DNA of 64,000 nt from Alteromonas portus. Lineage in GTDB: Bacteria; Pseudomonadota; Gammaproteobacteria; Enterobacterales; Alteromonadaceae. The position numbers and the translations under genes were made by a program. Each line of letters starts with the position of its first letter. The stretch's first letter is position 1. The stretch is taken from the NCBI RefSeq assembly GCF_005117025.1, contig NZ_SWCO01000005.1:186001-250000 (forward strand), written 5' to 3'. Below are positions 18,684-26,728 of this stretch, one piece after another. The notes under the pieces are model-generated. The model was not told where the DNA came from. It made no database searches and saw nothing but the letters and a program-made list of their open reading frames with translations.

Positions 18684-18696
18684 TACTCTGACCCCA
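18684..18696 (-). repeat. GGGGTCAGAGTA repeat, inverted copy 3
   Basis: TACTCTGACCCCA is the reverse complement of the repeat core. With copies 1 and 2 it brackets about 190 bp that include the stem-loop at 18574-18600, the layout of a small non-autonomous element. Confidence 0.65.
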
Positions 18697-18714
18697 TTTT
18701 TGCCATTTTTGAGA

Positions 18715-19911
18715 TTAGCTAAATACGCCGATTAATTTATACAAACCCAGTCCAATTACAGTACCCACTACTAGAAAGCCTGCTAGGTTACTTTTCCATG
18801 TGTTTCTAAATTCACCCAAGGCGGTGCTTTTATTCATAACGACCAGTAGAAATATGGCAATGATTGGCAGTAAAAGTGCATTAGTCGCTTGAGCAAACAA
18901 GATGGCGGGTAGGGGCTTAAAGCCAAGTGCTGCAACACTTACACCTACAATAATTATGATAAACCATACCGCTTTAAAGCCCTTGCTTTGCATATCGTCA
19001 GAAAGCCCCAGCGCTCCTGTTACCGCATAAGCGGCAGCTAGTGGAGCAGTGATAGCGCTGGTCAAGCCTGCGGCGAACAATCCTAGTGCAAAGAACCACT
19101 GGGCTTTGTCACCTAACACAGGTTTAAGCTGCTCGCCCATGTTTGAAGCGTCCATAGTGGCAGCCTGATTGAAGAACGCCATCATTGCTGTTGCCATTAC
19201 AATAAGCGTAATAAGCCCACCCATGCTAATAGCTTTAGCTGACTGGTTTCGGCACGCCACAACTGCTTCTTGTTTATCTTGGTCTTTCGATGATTTTGCT
19301 ACCAGACTAGCGTGAAGAAACAAGTTGTAAGGCACTATGGTGGTACCAATGAGGGCAAGAACCGTCGTAATAGCATCTGCATCTAGTTTTGGTGAGGTGA
19401 ATTGACTAAACATGGCAGCAATATCAGGTTTGGCTACCAACAGCGTCACTAAAAACACACCAGCCATGATAAAGACCAGATACACTAGTACTGTCTCTAT
19501 CCACTTATAGCTGCCCGACCAAAGTAGAACAATAGCAATAGTACCCAAAATGCTGGCCCAAGGGCCTATACCTATGTTGATAAATGCGTCTAGGCCGATT
19601 GCAGCGCCGGTTAAGTTACCTGACTCGTACGCAGCATTACCAATACCAATAGCACTGACAATAAGAACGATAAAGGCGTTCTTAAGCCATGGCTTGTAAG
19701 CCATATCTTTCATTGCACTGGCTAGGCCTTGGCCGCTGGCCACACCTAAACGCGCTGCCATGTCTTGCAATACTATGGTTGCGAATATGGAGAAAAGGAG
19801 CGCCCATACTAGGTGAAAGCCAAAGTTTGCACCTGCCAGACTTGCCGTAGTTACTGTTCCAGGGCCAATAAAGGCGGCCGCGATGATGTATCCTGATTTA
19901 TCTTTTGCCAT
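18715..19911 (-). CDS. Nramp-family carrier with altered metal-site motifs
   Basis: A 398-residue inner-membrane protein with about 11 hydrophobic helices, related to Nramp/MntH divalent metal transporters. Classical Nramps carry DPGN in helix 1 and MPHN in helix 6, whose Asp, Asn and Met bind the metal. Here the equivalent stretches read GPGTVTTAS (residues about 17-25) and VPYNLFLHAS, so the Asp and the Met are both missing. The fold is likely preserved but the substrate or ion coupling should differ from MntH. The start is ATG at 19911. No MntR- or Fur-type site is evident upstream. Confidence 0.8.
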   Translation of the reverse strand: MAKDKSGYIIAAAFIGPGTVTTASLAGANFGFHLVWALLFSIFATIVLQDMAARLGVASGQGLASAMKDMAYKPWLKNAFIVLIVSAIGIGNAAYESGNLTGAAIGLDAFINIGIGPWASILGTIAIVLLWSGSYKWIETVLVYLVFIMAGVFLVTLLVAKPDIAAMFSQFTSPKLDADAITTVLALIGTTIVPYNLFLHASLVAKSSKDQDKQEAVVACRNQSAKAISMGGLITLIVMATAMMAFFNQAATMDASNMGEQLKPVLGDKAQWFFALGLFAAGLTSAITAPLAAAYAVTGALGLSDDMQSKGFKAVWFIIIIVGVSVAALGFKPLPAILFAQATNALLLPIIAIFLLVVMNKSTALGEFRNTWKSNLAGFLVVGTVIGLGLYKLIGVFS

Positions 19912-20163
19912 TGCAACGACTCTTAGTTAAGTTTTGCTATCATGACAATAGGTAGGCGAGCACGCAACAGTACCGCTAAACCAATACAGTAACAGATTGG
20001 TTTTAAACCTATTGTCGCGTACCCAGTTTAGAAGTTTGTTGTTTACTCTTTACCTTATTTCCCATTATTTTGGGTAGATAAAAGGTTACAAAACATGCCT
20101 CTACAAAGTGGCCGCGCAGACTACCGCTTCATAAAAGAGAACGCAAATTAAAATAGGATGGTA

Positions 20164-20865
20164 ATGGTGAAAGATGGGTTTCCAATAAACACAATCAGCG
20201 ATATTGTTTCGCATCCCAGTTTCGAAAATGTGCTTCCGGATGCTTATTACGTAGATGGAATGATCTTTGCCGTTGCCTCCGCACCAGAAATTCCCATGCC
20301 CGAACAGTGGATGCCTTGGCTCATACAGTCAAGTGATAGCCACCTTGTAGACAAAGACGTAGATAGGCTTGCCGACACCTTAATGAATGGCTTGCGGGCG
20401 CATTTAGATTTTATGCGTCAGGAAAAGTCGCCCATACCCAGTGAATTAACCGTTGCGATAGAGGTACAAGGTGCGACGAGGCCTTCAAAAGAATTAGAAA
20501 GCTGGCTAAACGGGCTTTTACACGTGCACAAGCAATTAGAGCCAGTGTGGCAAAATGCATGGAACCATTGGGAAAAACATATAGAAAAAAACAAGGCGAA
20601 CAAGAACGAGCGCAATAATGACGAAACTGAACATACAGAGCCAGCAGAAGCTCGTTTGTCTCGATGTTTAAAGCTTTTCTCAACGCTCGCTAATTTTGAG
20701 CTGGCCTTGTCTTACAGAAACGATAATCAAGCTGATCAGCTTGAACGCAATATAAATATGCTTGTTAAACAAATTCCTGCAATGTTGGCAGATTACACTA
20801 AGTTATCAGGGGAGCTTGCAGGTGCATTACCCAATCAATTTGAAACCTTTAACAAAATAACTTAG
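20164..20865 (+). CDS. YecA/UPF0149-like protein
   Basis: About 233 residues, resembling the UPF0149 (YecA/YgfB) family: the early helical region DGMIFAVASAPEIPMPEQWM corresponds to the family's GFLCA...PEL.MP..W motif, followed by a middle Glu/Lys/Asn-rich linker and a helical C-terminal part (FSTLANFELALSYRND). There is no Cys-rich SEC-C metal-binding tail. I prefer the ATG at 20164 (AGGA 5 bp upstream) over the one at 20158. The cellular role of this family is poorly known. Confidence 0.65.
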   Translation: MVKDGFPINTISDIVSHPSFENVLPDAYYVDGMIFAVASAPEIPMPEQWMPWLIQSSDSHLVDKDVDRLADTLMNGLRAHLDFMRQEKSPIPSELTVAIEVQGATRPSKELESWLNGLLHVHKQLEPVWQNAWNHWEKHIEKNKANKNERNNDETEHTEPAEARLSRCLKLFSTLANFELALSYRNDNQADQLERNINMLVKQIPAMLADYTKLSGELAGALPNQFETFNKIT

Positions 20866-20908
20866 TGACTAACTGAGCGCCATTGAACTGAAAGGAAAAA
20901 TAAACCAC

Positions 20909-20935
20909 ACAACGCTAAACCAATTTTAGCGTTGT
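20909..20935. terminator. bidirectional terminator overlapping a stop codon
   Basis: ACAACGCTAAA and TTTAGCGTTGT form an 11-bp perfect stem with a 5-nt loop between two convergent genes. The stop codon of the small minus-strand gene (20926-20928) lies inside the stem. Confidence 0.75.
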
Positions 20936-21117
20936 CTCTGCTGTTGGTGGCGTTGATTCAACGTGTGTTTAAGCGAAGCGGTGTAGCTATCTAGCTCTAG
21001 CTTTGCTTTTTCGTATTGCTCATTAAGTAGCCGCGAAGCAGGCTCTCTCATAAGCGCTTTAAAGGCTATATCGGTTTGCCTTAACAAGTGCTTGAGGTGT
21101 TGATTACTGTCATCCAT
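20926..21117 (-). CDS. Small helical protein, unknown function
   Basis: A 63-residue, highly charged, helical protein (start MDDSNQHLKHLLRQTD, Gln/Arg-rich tail) with no signal peptide or membrane segment. Heptad-like Leu spacing suggests a short coiled coil. GGA lies 11 bp before the ATG and the gene ends in a clear terminator, which supports it being real. It is preceded by hemJ on the same strand after a 191-bp gap in which I see nothing else. I do not recognise the family. Confidence 0.55.
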   Translation of the reverse strand: MDDSNQHLKHLLRQTDIAFKALMREPASRLLNEQYEKAKLELDSYTASLKHTLNQRHQQQRQR

Positions 21118-21308
21118 GGTGAATATTCCGATAAAAACAATTCAATAAACCCGAAGTACAGCAAACTTCGGGCGGCTATGTGCAATGCCTACAACACGCT
21201 CTACATTACTTTTCAAAAACTTTTTACATCACACTGCAGTACAAATTCCTTCAGTACTGACTTCCTAATTTATTTACGCTTGCCGGTTAAGTTTGGTTCG
21301 TTGTTAAC

Positions 21309-21737
21309 TTATAACGGTTTTACTACGGCCAAGCATACGATAGCCAGGATAATCAACACTGGGGCTTCATTTAAAAAACGGTAGAAGCGCGGAGTGTGTC
21401 TATTTTCATCCCGTGCGAATTGCTTCATTAACTTAAACAAATAGAAGTGGTAACCGTAAATAGCAAGCAATAGCAGCAACTTTATATGAAGCCACCCCGA
21501 CATTTTAAACCAAGTACCACCATAGCTGACAATAAGGGCAACGCCGAACACCAAAGTTAATAAGGCGAATGGAGTTACAAAGAACCAAAGTCGGCGTTCC
21601 ATGACCTTAAATTCGTCTTTTACCACTTGAGACTTGGTCGTTGCATGGTAAACGAAAAGTCGCGGTAAATAGAAAAGCCCTGCCATCCAAGCTAACATAA
21701 AAAAGATGTGCAGTGCTTTAAACCATAATATGTACAT
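21309..21737 (-). CDS. hemJ: Protoporphyrinogen IX oxidase HemJ
   Basis: A 142-residue integral membrane protein with four hydrophobic helices, matching the HemJ (UPF0093) family that oxidises protoporphyrinogen IX to protoporphyrin IX in haem synthesis. The conserved His is in FKALHIFFMLAWMAGLFYLPR near the N-terminus; the second key part, WLHIKLLLLLAIYGYHF, carries the conserved Lys. Length matches the family. Its ATG at 21737 lies one base after the stop of the CLC channel gene, so the two are co-transcribed. Confidence 0.92.
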   Translation of the reverse strand: MYILWFKALHIFFMLAWMAGLFYLPRLFVYHATTKSQVVKDEFKVMERRLWFFVTPFALLTLVFGVALIVSYGGTWFKMSGWLHIKLLLLLAIYGYHFYLFKLMKQFARDENRHTPRFYRFLNEAPVLIILAIVCLAVVKPL

Positions 21738-21738
21738 A

Positions 21739-23415
21739 CTAATAATGAGCCTTCTGTAAGAAGCTTTGTAAGATATTCCACGTCACTACGCCAATGATAT
21801 CGTTAAGCTCCTGATCGTAAATATAAACTGCGCCAGAGCGCGAATTTTTAAGATGTTCGTACACTTCATGCAAAGTAGACTGCGCATCAATGCCTTCCAT
21901 TTCATAATAGTTTAACGCTGTTGCATCGTGTTCTAAACTTACATTGTATTGGACCAGCTTATACTGCACATCTATTTCAAATTTTGACTTCTGAATGACA
22001 ATTTTTGTCGGATCGCTTTCTAAGTAATTGATTAAAGCCTGTTCTGGCGCATCGTGAAATAGCTTGTAATCTGTATTCATTGCCGCAAGCACACCTGTCT
22101 TTTCAAGGGCTTCACGAATAGATGAGATAGCATACGGGAGGTTCTGATAGTCAAGCTGACGTATGAAAATGGAACGGTTGCCAAAAAACTGTGTCGAAGT
22201 TACGTATGCGGGCACAATTACCAGCATGGCTGGCAGAATGATTTGAGGGCTGTACGACAGCTCCATAACTGCAGAAAGCGCCGCAAGAGGGGCATGCAAT
22301 ACGGCAGTCAACATGCCAGCTATGCCCAATAAGGCGAAGCTGTTGGTAAATTCGGGTACATTAACGAAGTACGACAATGGCAATAGAAGTACAGCGCCAG
22401 CGAGCATGCCAATGACCATAACTGGGCCAATAATCCCGCCCGGAATACCAAGGCCAATAGCAAACACTGCCAAGATAACTTTAAACACCAAGGTAGAAAC
22501 CAACAAAAGCGCTCCGGGCGAGCTATCAAATAAGTGCTCAACATCAATAAAGTTGGCGCCAAGGGCTTCAGGTATAAACATTCCGATGGTGCCTGTAATT
22601 AGCGCAGCAAGTATTAAGCGCCACACCATAGAAACCGGCCTGAACCACGTCATTACGCGCATTAATTGGCTATTAAATAAGACCGCCAACATGCCTAGAA
22701 GAATGCCTAATAACACTAAATAGAAATACATCCACTGGCTAAATGCATTAAACGATAAAAATGACAGCTCGTTTATCTCTCCAAAGACAATGCGAGTGAG
22801 TACAGAGCCACAAGCAGCTGCTAGCATAACGGGAACAAAAATATGTATTTTGTACTCTCTAAGCACCACCTCCATAACGAAAATTACAGCAGCAAAAGGT
22901 GTATTGAATGATGCCGAAATCCCCGCTGCAATGCCGCAGCCGGCAAGAATTCGAATGCTGTTATAAGGTAAGCGAAGCCATTGCCCTAGGAAACTACTGC
23001 CTGATGCCCCCAAATGAACGGAGGGGCCTTCTCGACCAACAACGAAACCGCCGGCAAGAGCTAGCATGCCTCCAAAGAATTGGTTAATGGTGGTTCTAAA
23101 TGGGATATGACCGTAATAGTACTTCACTCTGTGAATAACAAAGGGAATGCCCAAACGGTAGTGCTTGAAGCCGGTAAGAAAGGCGATAAATAAAATTAAT
23201 CCTACACTGATAAAAGGCATGATAAGCCAAACTAACCAGTCGTAGGCTAGAACCGATTGAAGCGACGTAACGCCCGTTTCTTGTAGCCATTCTACGCACA
23301 GCCGAAACAGTATAATGATAAACGCCGCACAGGTTCCCCCTACAATGCCCAGCATGCACAACTGAATGGATGTGCGTGGATGAGCTACTTCCTCTCTTAA
23401 AGCCTGCAAGCGCAT
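21739..23415 (-). CDS. CLC-family chloride channel/transporter with CBS domains
   Basis: A 558-residue protein: a CLC membrane core (about 1-420) and a cytoplasmic C-terminal pair of CBS-like domains (about 440-555). CLC signatures are seen: GREGPSVHLGASGSSFL with the gating Glu, the GCGIAAGISASFNTP stretch that lines the anion path, and GLGIPGGIIGPVMVIG. Members are either H+/Cl- exchangers or channels; the CBS part usually senses nucleotides. It lies just upstream of hemJ with a 1-bp gap. The link to haem synthesis is not explained by known biology. Confidence 0.9.
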   Translation of the reverse strand: MRLQALREEVAHPRTSIQLCMLGIVGGTCAAFIIILFRLCVEWLQETGVTSLQSVLAYDWLVWLIMPFISVGLILFIAFLTGFKHYRLGIPFVIHRVKYYYGHIPFRTTINQFFGGMLALAGGFVVGREGPSVHLGASGSSFLGQWLRLPYNSIRILAGCGIAAGISASFNTPFAAVIFVMEVVLREYKIHIFVPVMLAAACGSVLTRIVFGEINELSFLSFNAFSQWMYFYLVLLGILLGMLAVLFNSQLMRVMTWFRPVSMVWRLILAALITGTIGMFIPEALGANFIDVEHLFDSSPGALLLVSTLVFKVILAVFAIGLGIPGGIIGPVMVIGMLAGAVLLLPLSYFVNVPEFTNSFALLGIAGMLTAVLHAPLAALSAVMELSYSPQIILPAMLVIVPAYVTSTQFFGNRSIFIRQLDYQNLPYAISSIREALEKTGVLAAMNTDYKLFHDAPEQALINYLESDPTKIVIQKSKFEIDVQYKLVQYNVSLEHDATALNYYEMEGIDAQSTLHEVYEHLKNSRSGAVYIYDQELNDIIGVVTWNILQSFLQKAHY

Positions 23416-23521
23416 GTTGTGGTACAGTAGATTAACGTAAAGAGAAGCTTACCATAAACACCTAAAATTCATAATGTTTAGAGCGCCTTAGCGCGTGGTG
23501 TTTTTTGTTGAAGTAGAAATC

Positions 23522-24229
23522 ATGACGACAGATCAATTAAAAGAAGTATTAGGCAACTACAAATGGACACTGTTAGTGGCGTTTATCATGTTTGCCATGG
23601 TTGGGTTTGGCTACAAGTTAGCGCGAATTCTTGATGAAGGCGACAGTAAAAGAGTACAGGCTCAGCAAGAAACGATTGCCTTATTATCAGAAGAAAACAA
23701 TGCGTTAACCACAAAAGTAAATCAGCTTGAAGTCGCCATGGAGCTTTCCAAACTTGAAGCAGAGAATATTACTAATACGTTAAGTGAACAGAAAAAAGAG
23801 CTTGAGGCCCAGCAAGAGCTTTTAAGTTTCTACGAAAGGGTCATGGCACCAGAGAAAACCGACGACGGCTTTGCTATTGAAGGGGTAGAGGTTTTTAAAT
23901 TAAGCGAAAATACTTATCAACTCAGGTTGGTTTTACTGCAATCTAAACAGAAAAAAGCAGTGATAAATGGCAATTTAGATATCGCGGTTGTGGGTACACG
24001 AAACGGTAAGCCCATTACGCTTAAATCCGGTGAGTCGAACGTACTTGCTGAAGACGTTAAATACCGTTTTCGCTTTTTCCAAGCGGTAAATGTAACCCTC
24101 ACTATCGAAGAAAACATAGACGTCGAGTCCATTGCCTTTTCAACCACTGTCTATCAATATAAAACTCGTAAAGGAAACTATGAGATAAGCGTGCCGTGGA
24201 ATGAAGCACTCTCTGTCGAATTAGAGTAA
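23522..24229 (+). CDS. DUF6776 family membrane-anchored coiled-coil protein
   Basis: About 235 residues. One N-terminal membrane helix (TLLVAFIMFAMVGFGY) is followed by a coiled coil (about 45-120: QQETIALLSEENNALTTKV and onwards) and a beta-rich C-terminal domain. This matches the DUF6776 group found in gammaproteobacteria. The most plausible start is the ATG at 23522; the frame opens at a GTG at 23495. The function is unknown; the topology suggests a periplasmic domain on a rod. It is divergent from the CLC-hemJ operon. Confidence 0.7.
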   Translation: MTTDQLKEVLGNYKWTLLVAFIMFAMVGFGYKLARILDEGDSKRVQAQQETIALLSEENNALTTKVNQLEVAMELSKLEAENITNTLSEQKKELEAQQELLSFYERVMAPEKTDDGFAIEGVEVFKLSENTYQLRLVLLQSKQKKAVINGNLDIAVVGTRNGKPITLKSGESNVLAEDVKYRFRFFQAVNVTLTIEENIDVESIAFSTTVYQYKTRKGNYEISVPWNEALSVELE

Positions 24230-24286
24230 TGGTTGTGAAGCGACACTACTTTAGCCGGTAATTTAAACTTTAAAGCGTCGAAAGCC

Positions 24287-25522
24287 TTATTCAAACAAAT
24301 ACCAGTAGCCATAACCCACAAGAAACGCAGGAATAGCAGAGTACACGGTGGCAATAAGTGCTGCTTTGGGGGAAAGGGCAATGGCGGGAAACAAAGCGTC
24401 GCCGTCATTACTTATTGCATTGCCGAGTTGTGCGGAAAATGGAACTGCGCCGTTAAGGTATAAGCTGGTTACCAATATCTGTGGACCGCAACCAGGTAAG
24501 AACCCGATGACAATGGCTAAGCCAACTAAGCCGGGACCCATGGATTGAAGCAGCCCTGGAATGTCTAGCCCAAACCAGACTACAGACAGCTCGAACACAA
24601 GAAAAGCGAGTACTACCCATGCCAAGACAAACTGCGTGTCTAAGGCGGCTTTCTCTTGCCATTTAGGGGGAGGCGGAGTTATATCTTCTTTTGTAATCGA
24701 AGCGTATCCGTTTCCTGAACCGCATAAAGACCACAGGGCAAGACTCGAAACACATAGCGATGCGCCAATCAGCGTTAGGGTATTCTCACTGATAGCAAGG
24801 TAGCTGTGTATGGGAAGTTGAAGCGCCAGGCCAAGCGCAATCGCCAACGAGGGTAAGCTCGCAATCATCCAGAATACTTTAGAAAGTGATATGGCTTTGT
24901 TGCTCACTGCTTTTGGGTTATTGCAGTTTTGCGATTGTTGAAGCGCACCATCGGCTTCAGGGGCTTTGTAATTATGAAATTTGTTGACCACCAACCCCGT
25001 CATTGCACCCACCGTGACGCCGACGGCCATTACGGTTAAAGCATCAAAAGGCGCTTGGGCGAGTAACAGAAATGCGGCATCTCCCATAGTGCTGGTTAGC
25101 ACTGCTACCACGGCTCCGAAGCTTGTTACACCTCGCGTGTACTGAGTGACGACGATAATAGCACCGCCGCAGCCTGGCAGCGCACCAAGTAGGGCAGATA
25201 ATCCCACCTCATGTACAGGGTGCGCTTTCATATAATTGCCAATGGTTTCGGCTGAAACGCGCAACGTGGCGACGTAATAAAGCGCAAGCGATGCATAAAC
25301 AAACGCTGCCACTTGAAAAAATGCATCTGACAACACCGACAAGGTAACTGCCCGGGTGCTGTTATAAGTAAGAAGAATGGCTATAAACAGCGGCATCAAA
25401 AGCCGTTTGTTTGCTAAGTGAGGAATAATCCTATTTCGTGATAGGGCGTCAGAAATAGAAGGTAAGTGCTTATACCGGACCACCGCCTTAGCGCTTTTTG
25501 ATGTGTGAGACGCCGTATTCAT
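24287..25522 (-). CDS. Putative metal exporter (ArsP_2/DUF2899-type permease)
   Basis: A 411-residue integral membrane protein with about ten helices in two inverted halves, each with a signature loop: GALPGCGGAIIVVTQY in the first and GFLPGCGPQILVTSLY in the second. These match the DUF2899 family annotated as putative manganese or arsenic efflux proteins. A short cytoplasmic His/Asn-containing linker separates the halves. It follows the azurin gene by 76 bp on the same strand, with an imperfect hairpin between them, so the two may share a transcript. Which metal it moves is not known. Confidence 0.78.
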   Translation of the reverse strand: MNTASHTSKSAKAVVRYKHLPSISDALSRNRIIPHLANKRLLMPLFIAILLTYNSTRAVTLSVLSDAFFQVAAFVYASLALYYVATLRVSAETIGNYMKAHPVHEVGLSALLGALPGCGGAIIVVTQYTRGVTSFGAVVAVLTSTMGDAAFLLLAQAPFDALTVMAVGVTVGAMTGLVVNKFHNYKAPEADGALQQSQNCNNPKAVSNKAISLSKVFWMIASLPSLAIALGLALQLPIHSYLAISENTLTLIGASLCVSSLALWSLCGSGNGYASITKEDITPPPPKWQEKAALDTQFVLAWVVLAFLVFELSVVWFGLDIPGLLQSMGPGLVGLAIVIGFLPGCGPQILVTSLYLNGAVPFSAQLGNAISNDGDALFPAIALSPKAALIATVYSAIPAFLVGYGYWYLFE

Positions 25523-25558
25523 TGCAACTACACCCTCGACTTACTGTTATTCATTTTT

Positions 25559-25583
25559 AAGGCGTGCCGAAAACGACACGCCT
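25559..25583 (-). other. stem-loop between azurin and exporter genes
   Basis: AAGGCGTG and CACGCCTT pair around a CCGAAAACGA loop that can extend the stem by two more pairs. No T-run follows on the minus strand, so it may partially attenuate or stabilise an azu-exporter transcript; terminator function is uncertain. Confidence 0.5.
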
Positions 25584-25598
25584 TGGTATTGCAACGCC

Positions 25599-26048
25599 CT
25601 AGCTTGAAAGGGTAACCGTGCCTTTCATGACGCCGATGTGACCGGGGAATGAACAGAAAAACATGTATTCTTCATCCTTACTTAACCCTTCAACAGAAAA
25701 GGTTGTGGAAGTCTGCTCGCCGCCGCCAATAATGTCAGTCGCGCCAATTACACGCTCATCGTTTGGCTTTACGTAATTGTTGTCTAAACCTGCACTCATG
25801 CCGTCTGTTGCCACAGCTTGTCCATTAGCCTTGGTTGTCATTACCCAGTTATGGCCCATGGCTTGTTTAGGCAATTGTCCTGTGTGTTTAAGAGTCACGG
25901 TAAATTCACTACAGCTTGCAGGAATAACCACATTTGACGTGTTGAACTGCATGGCATCGTTTGATTCCACAGTCACTTCGCATTCGTTAGCAAATGCACT
26001 TGAGGCCATAAGGAAAAGGGTGGCGCCACCAAGTAACTTTTTGATCAT
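25599..26048 (-). CDS. azu: Azurin, periplasmic blue copper protein
   Basis: A 149-residue precursor with a signal peptide ending ASSAFA before NECEV. The type 1 copper ligands are all present: His in MGHNWV, then Cys, His and Met in FFCSFPGHIGVM at the canonical spacing (Cys+5 His, His+4 Met). A disulphide pair (NEC near the N-terminus and SC in PASCSEF) matches azurin. It carries electrons in the periplasm. AAGGA lies 8 bp before the ATG. Downstream is a putative metal exporter; upstream, divergent, is the Fur-controlled fagA-fumC unit. Confidence 0.96.
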   Translation of the reverse strand: MIKKLLGGATLFLMASSAFANECEVTVESNDAMQFNTSNVVIPASCSEFTVTLKHTGQLPKQAMGHNWVMTTKANGQAVATDGMSAGLDNNYVKPNDERVIGATDIIGGGEQTSTTFSVEGLSKDEEYMFFCSFPGHIGVMKGTVTLSS

Positions 26049-26138
26049 AAAAAATGTCCTTTGAATGTTGATTAACTTTACCTGCAGGAGGTATTAGATG
26101 ATTCAATTTTCATTACGAAAAAGAATAGCACCGGATCA

Positions 26139-26168
26139 TTGTAAATGCTAACGATTATCATTTATATT
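26139..26168 (+). promoter_or_regulatory. Fur-controlled sigma-70 promoter of fagA-fumC
   Basis: A Fur box, TGCTAACGATTATCA (26146-26160), matches 12 of 14 defined positions of the 7-1-7 consensus TGATAATNATTATCA. It fills the spacer of a promoter with -35 TTGTAA (26139-26144) and -10 TATATT (26163-26168), spaced 18 bp, which is ideal for iron-dependent repression. It is 79 bp before the fagA start and could also affect azurin on the other side. Confidence 0.75.
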
Positions 26169-26221
26169 AAATTATTGTGTAGAACAAGCTCTTTTGTATT
26201 TATCGAGCTTTTTATTTTTAG

Positions 26222-26241
26222 ATGCATGAGGAATGCATATG
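26222..26241 (+). promoter_or_regulatory. Shine-Dalgarno in a hairpin loop before fagA
   Basis: ATGCAT-GAGGA-ATGCAT-ATG: two ATGCAT copies can pair as a 6-bp stem that presents the GAGGA ribosome site as a 5-nt loop, with the start codon directly after the stem. The in-frame ATG at 26233 is the right arm of the stem and too close to GAGGA to be used. Confidence 0.5.
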
Positions 26242-26577
26242 TCTTCGATACGACATACAGCTCAACGCGTTCGAATTGGATACAAGGACGATGTGCTGAA
26301 CACTGTGTTTTTAAAAAATTATCTAGATGGCGTGACTTGTGTTGCTAATTTATTGCTACGCGATAGAGATAAATTTTCGGTCTATAAAAATGCGGTTGAG
26401 GTGCTTTATGAAACCGTGTGCGATCCACTAGTTGGTCGGCAATGGCGACGGGTGTGTTTAGATCACTTATACAAGCCGTTGCTTAAAGCCGAATGCTACG
26501 CGCATAACGAGAGTGATCGAATTGAGCTTGCGAGAATAAAAATAGATATGAATACGCGAAGGCCTGTTGACCTTTGA
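26239..26577 (+). CDS. fagA: FagA-like Fur-associated protein
   Basis: A 112-residue soluble protein directly upstream of fumC and behind a good Fur box, the arrangement of fagA-fumC-sodA in Pseudomonas aeruginosa, where FagA is iron-repressed and of unknown function. The pattern VLYETVCDPLVGRQW followed by RRVCLDHLYKPLLKAE agrees with my memory of the conserved Trp/Cys-Leu-Asp core of FagA proteins. It has no signal peptide or membrane helix. The start is the ATG at 26239 (GAGGA 6 bp upstream). fumC follows after 151 bp, probably on the same transcript. Confidence 0.72.
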   Translation: MSSIRHTAQRVRIGYKDDVLNTVFLKNYLDGVTCVANLLLRDRDKFSVYKNAVEVLYETVCDPLVGRQWRRVCLDHLYKPLLKAECYAHNESDRIELARIKIDMNTRRPVDL

Positions 26578-26728
26578 TGTTCAGCAAAGAGCAACAGGCC
26601 CTAGTACCCATTCTTTACAATTCACTGTCTAGGGTGCAGTGCTTTAATGCCATCAGCCTTAACAGGGCTCTGATGAAAGCGTGTTAATCACGCTGAAAAT
26701 TAGTAATACCAACACAAGGAAACGAGTC

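Noticed and set aside
26145-26348. 67-codon frame at the start of the fagA region
   Set aside because: It overlaps fagA in another frame, begins inside the Fur box and lacks a ribosome site.
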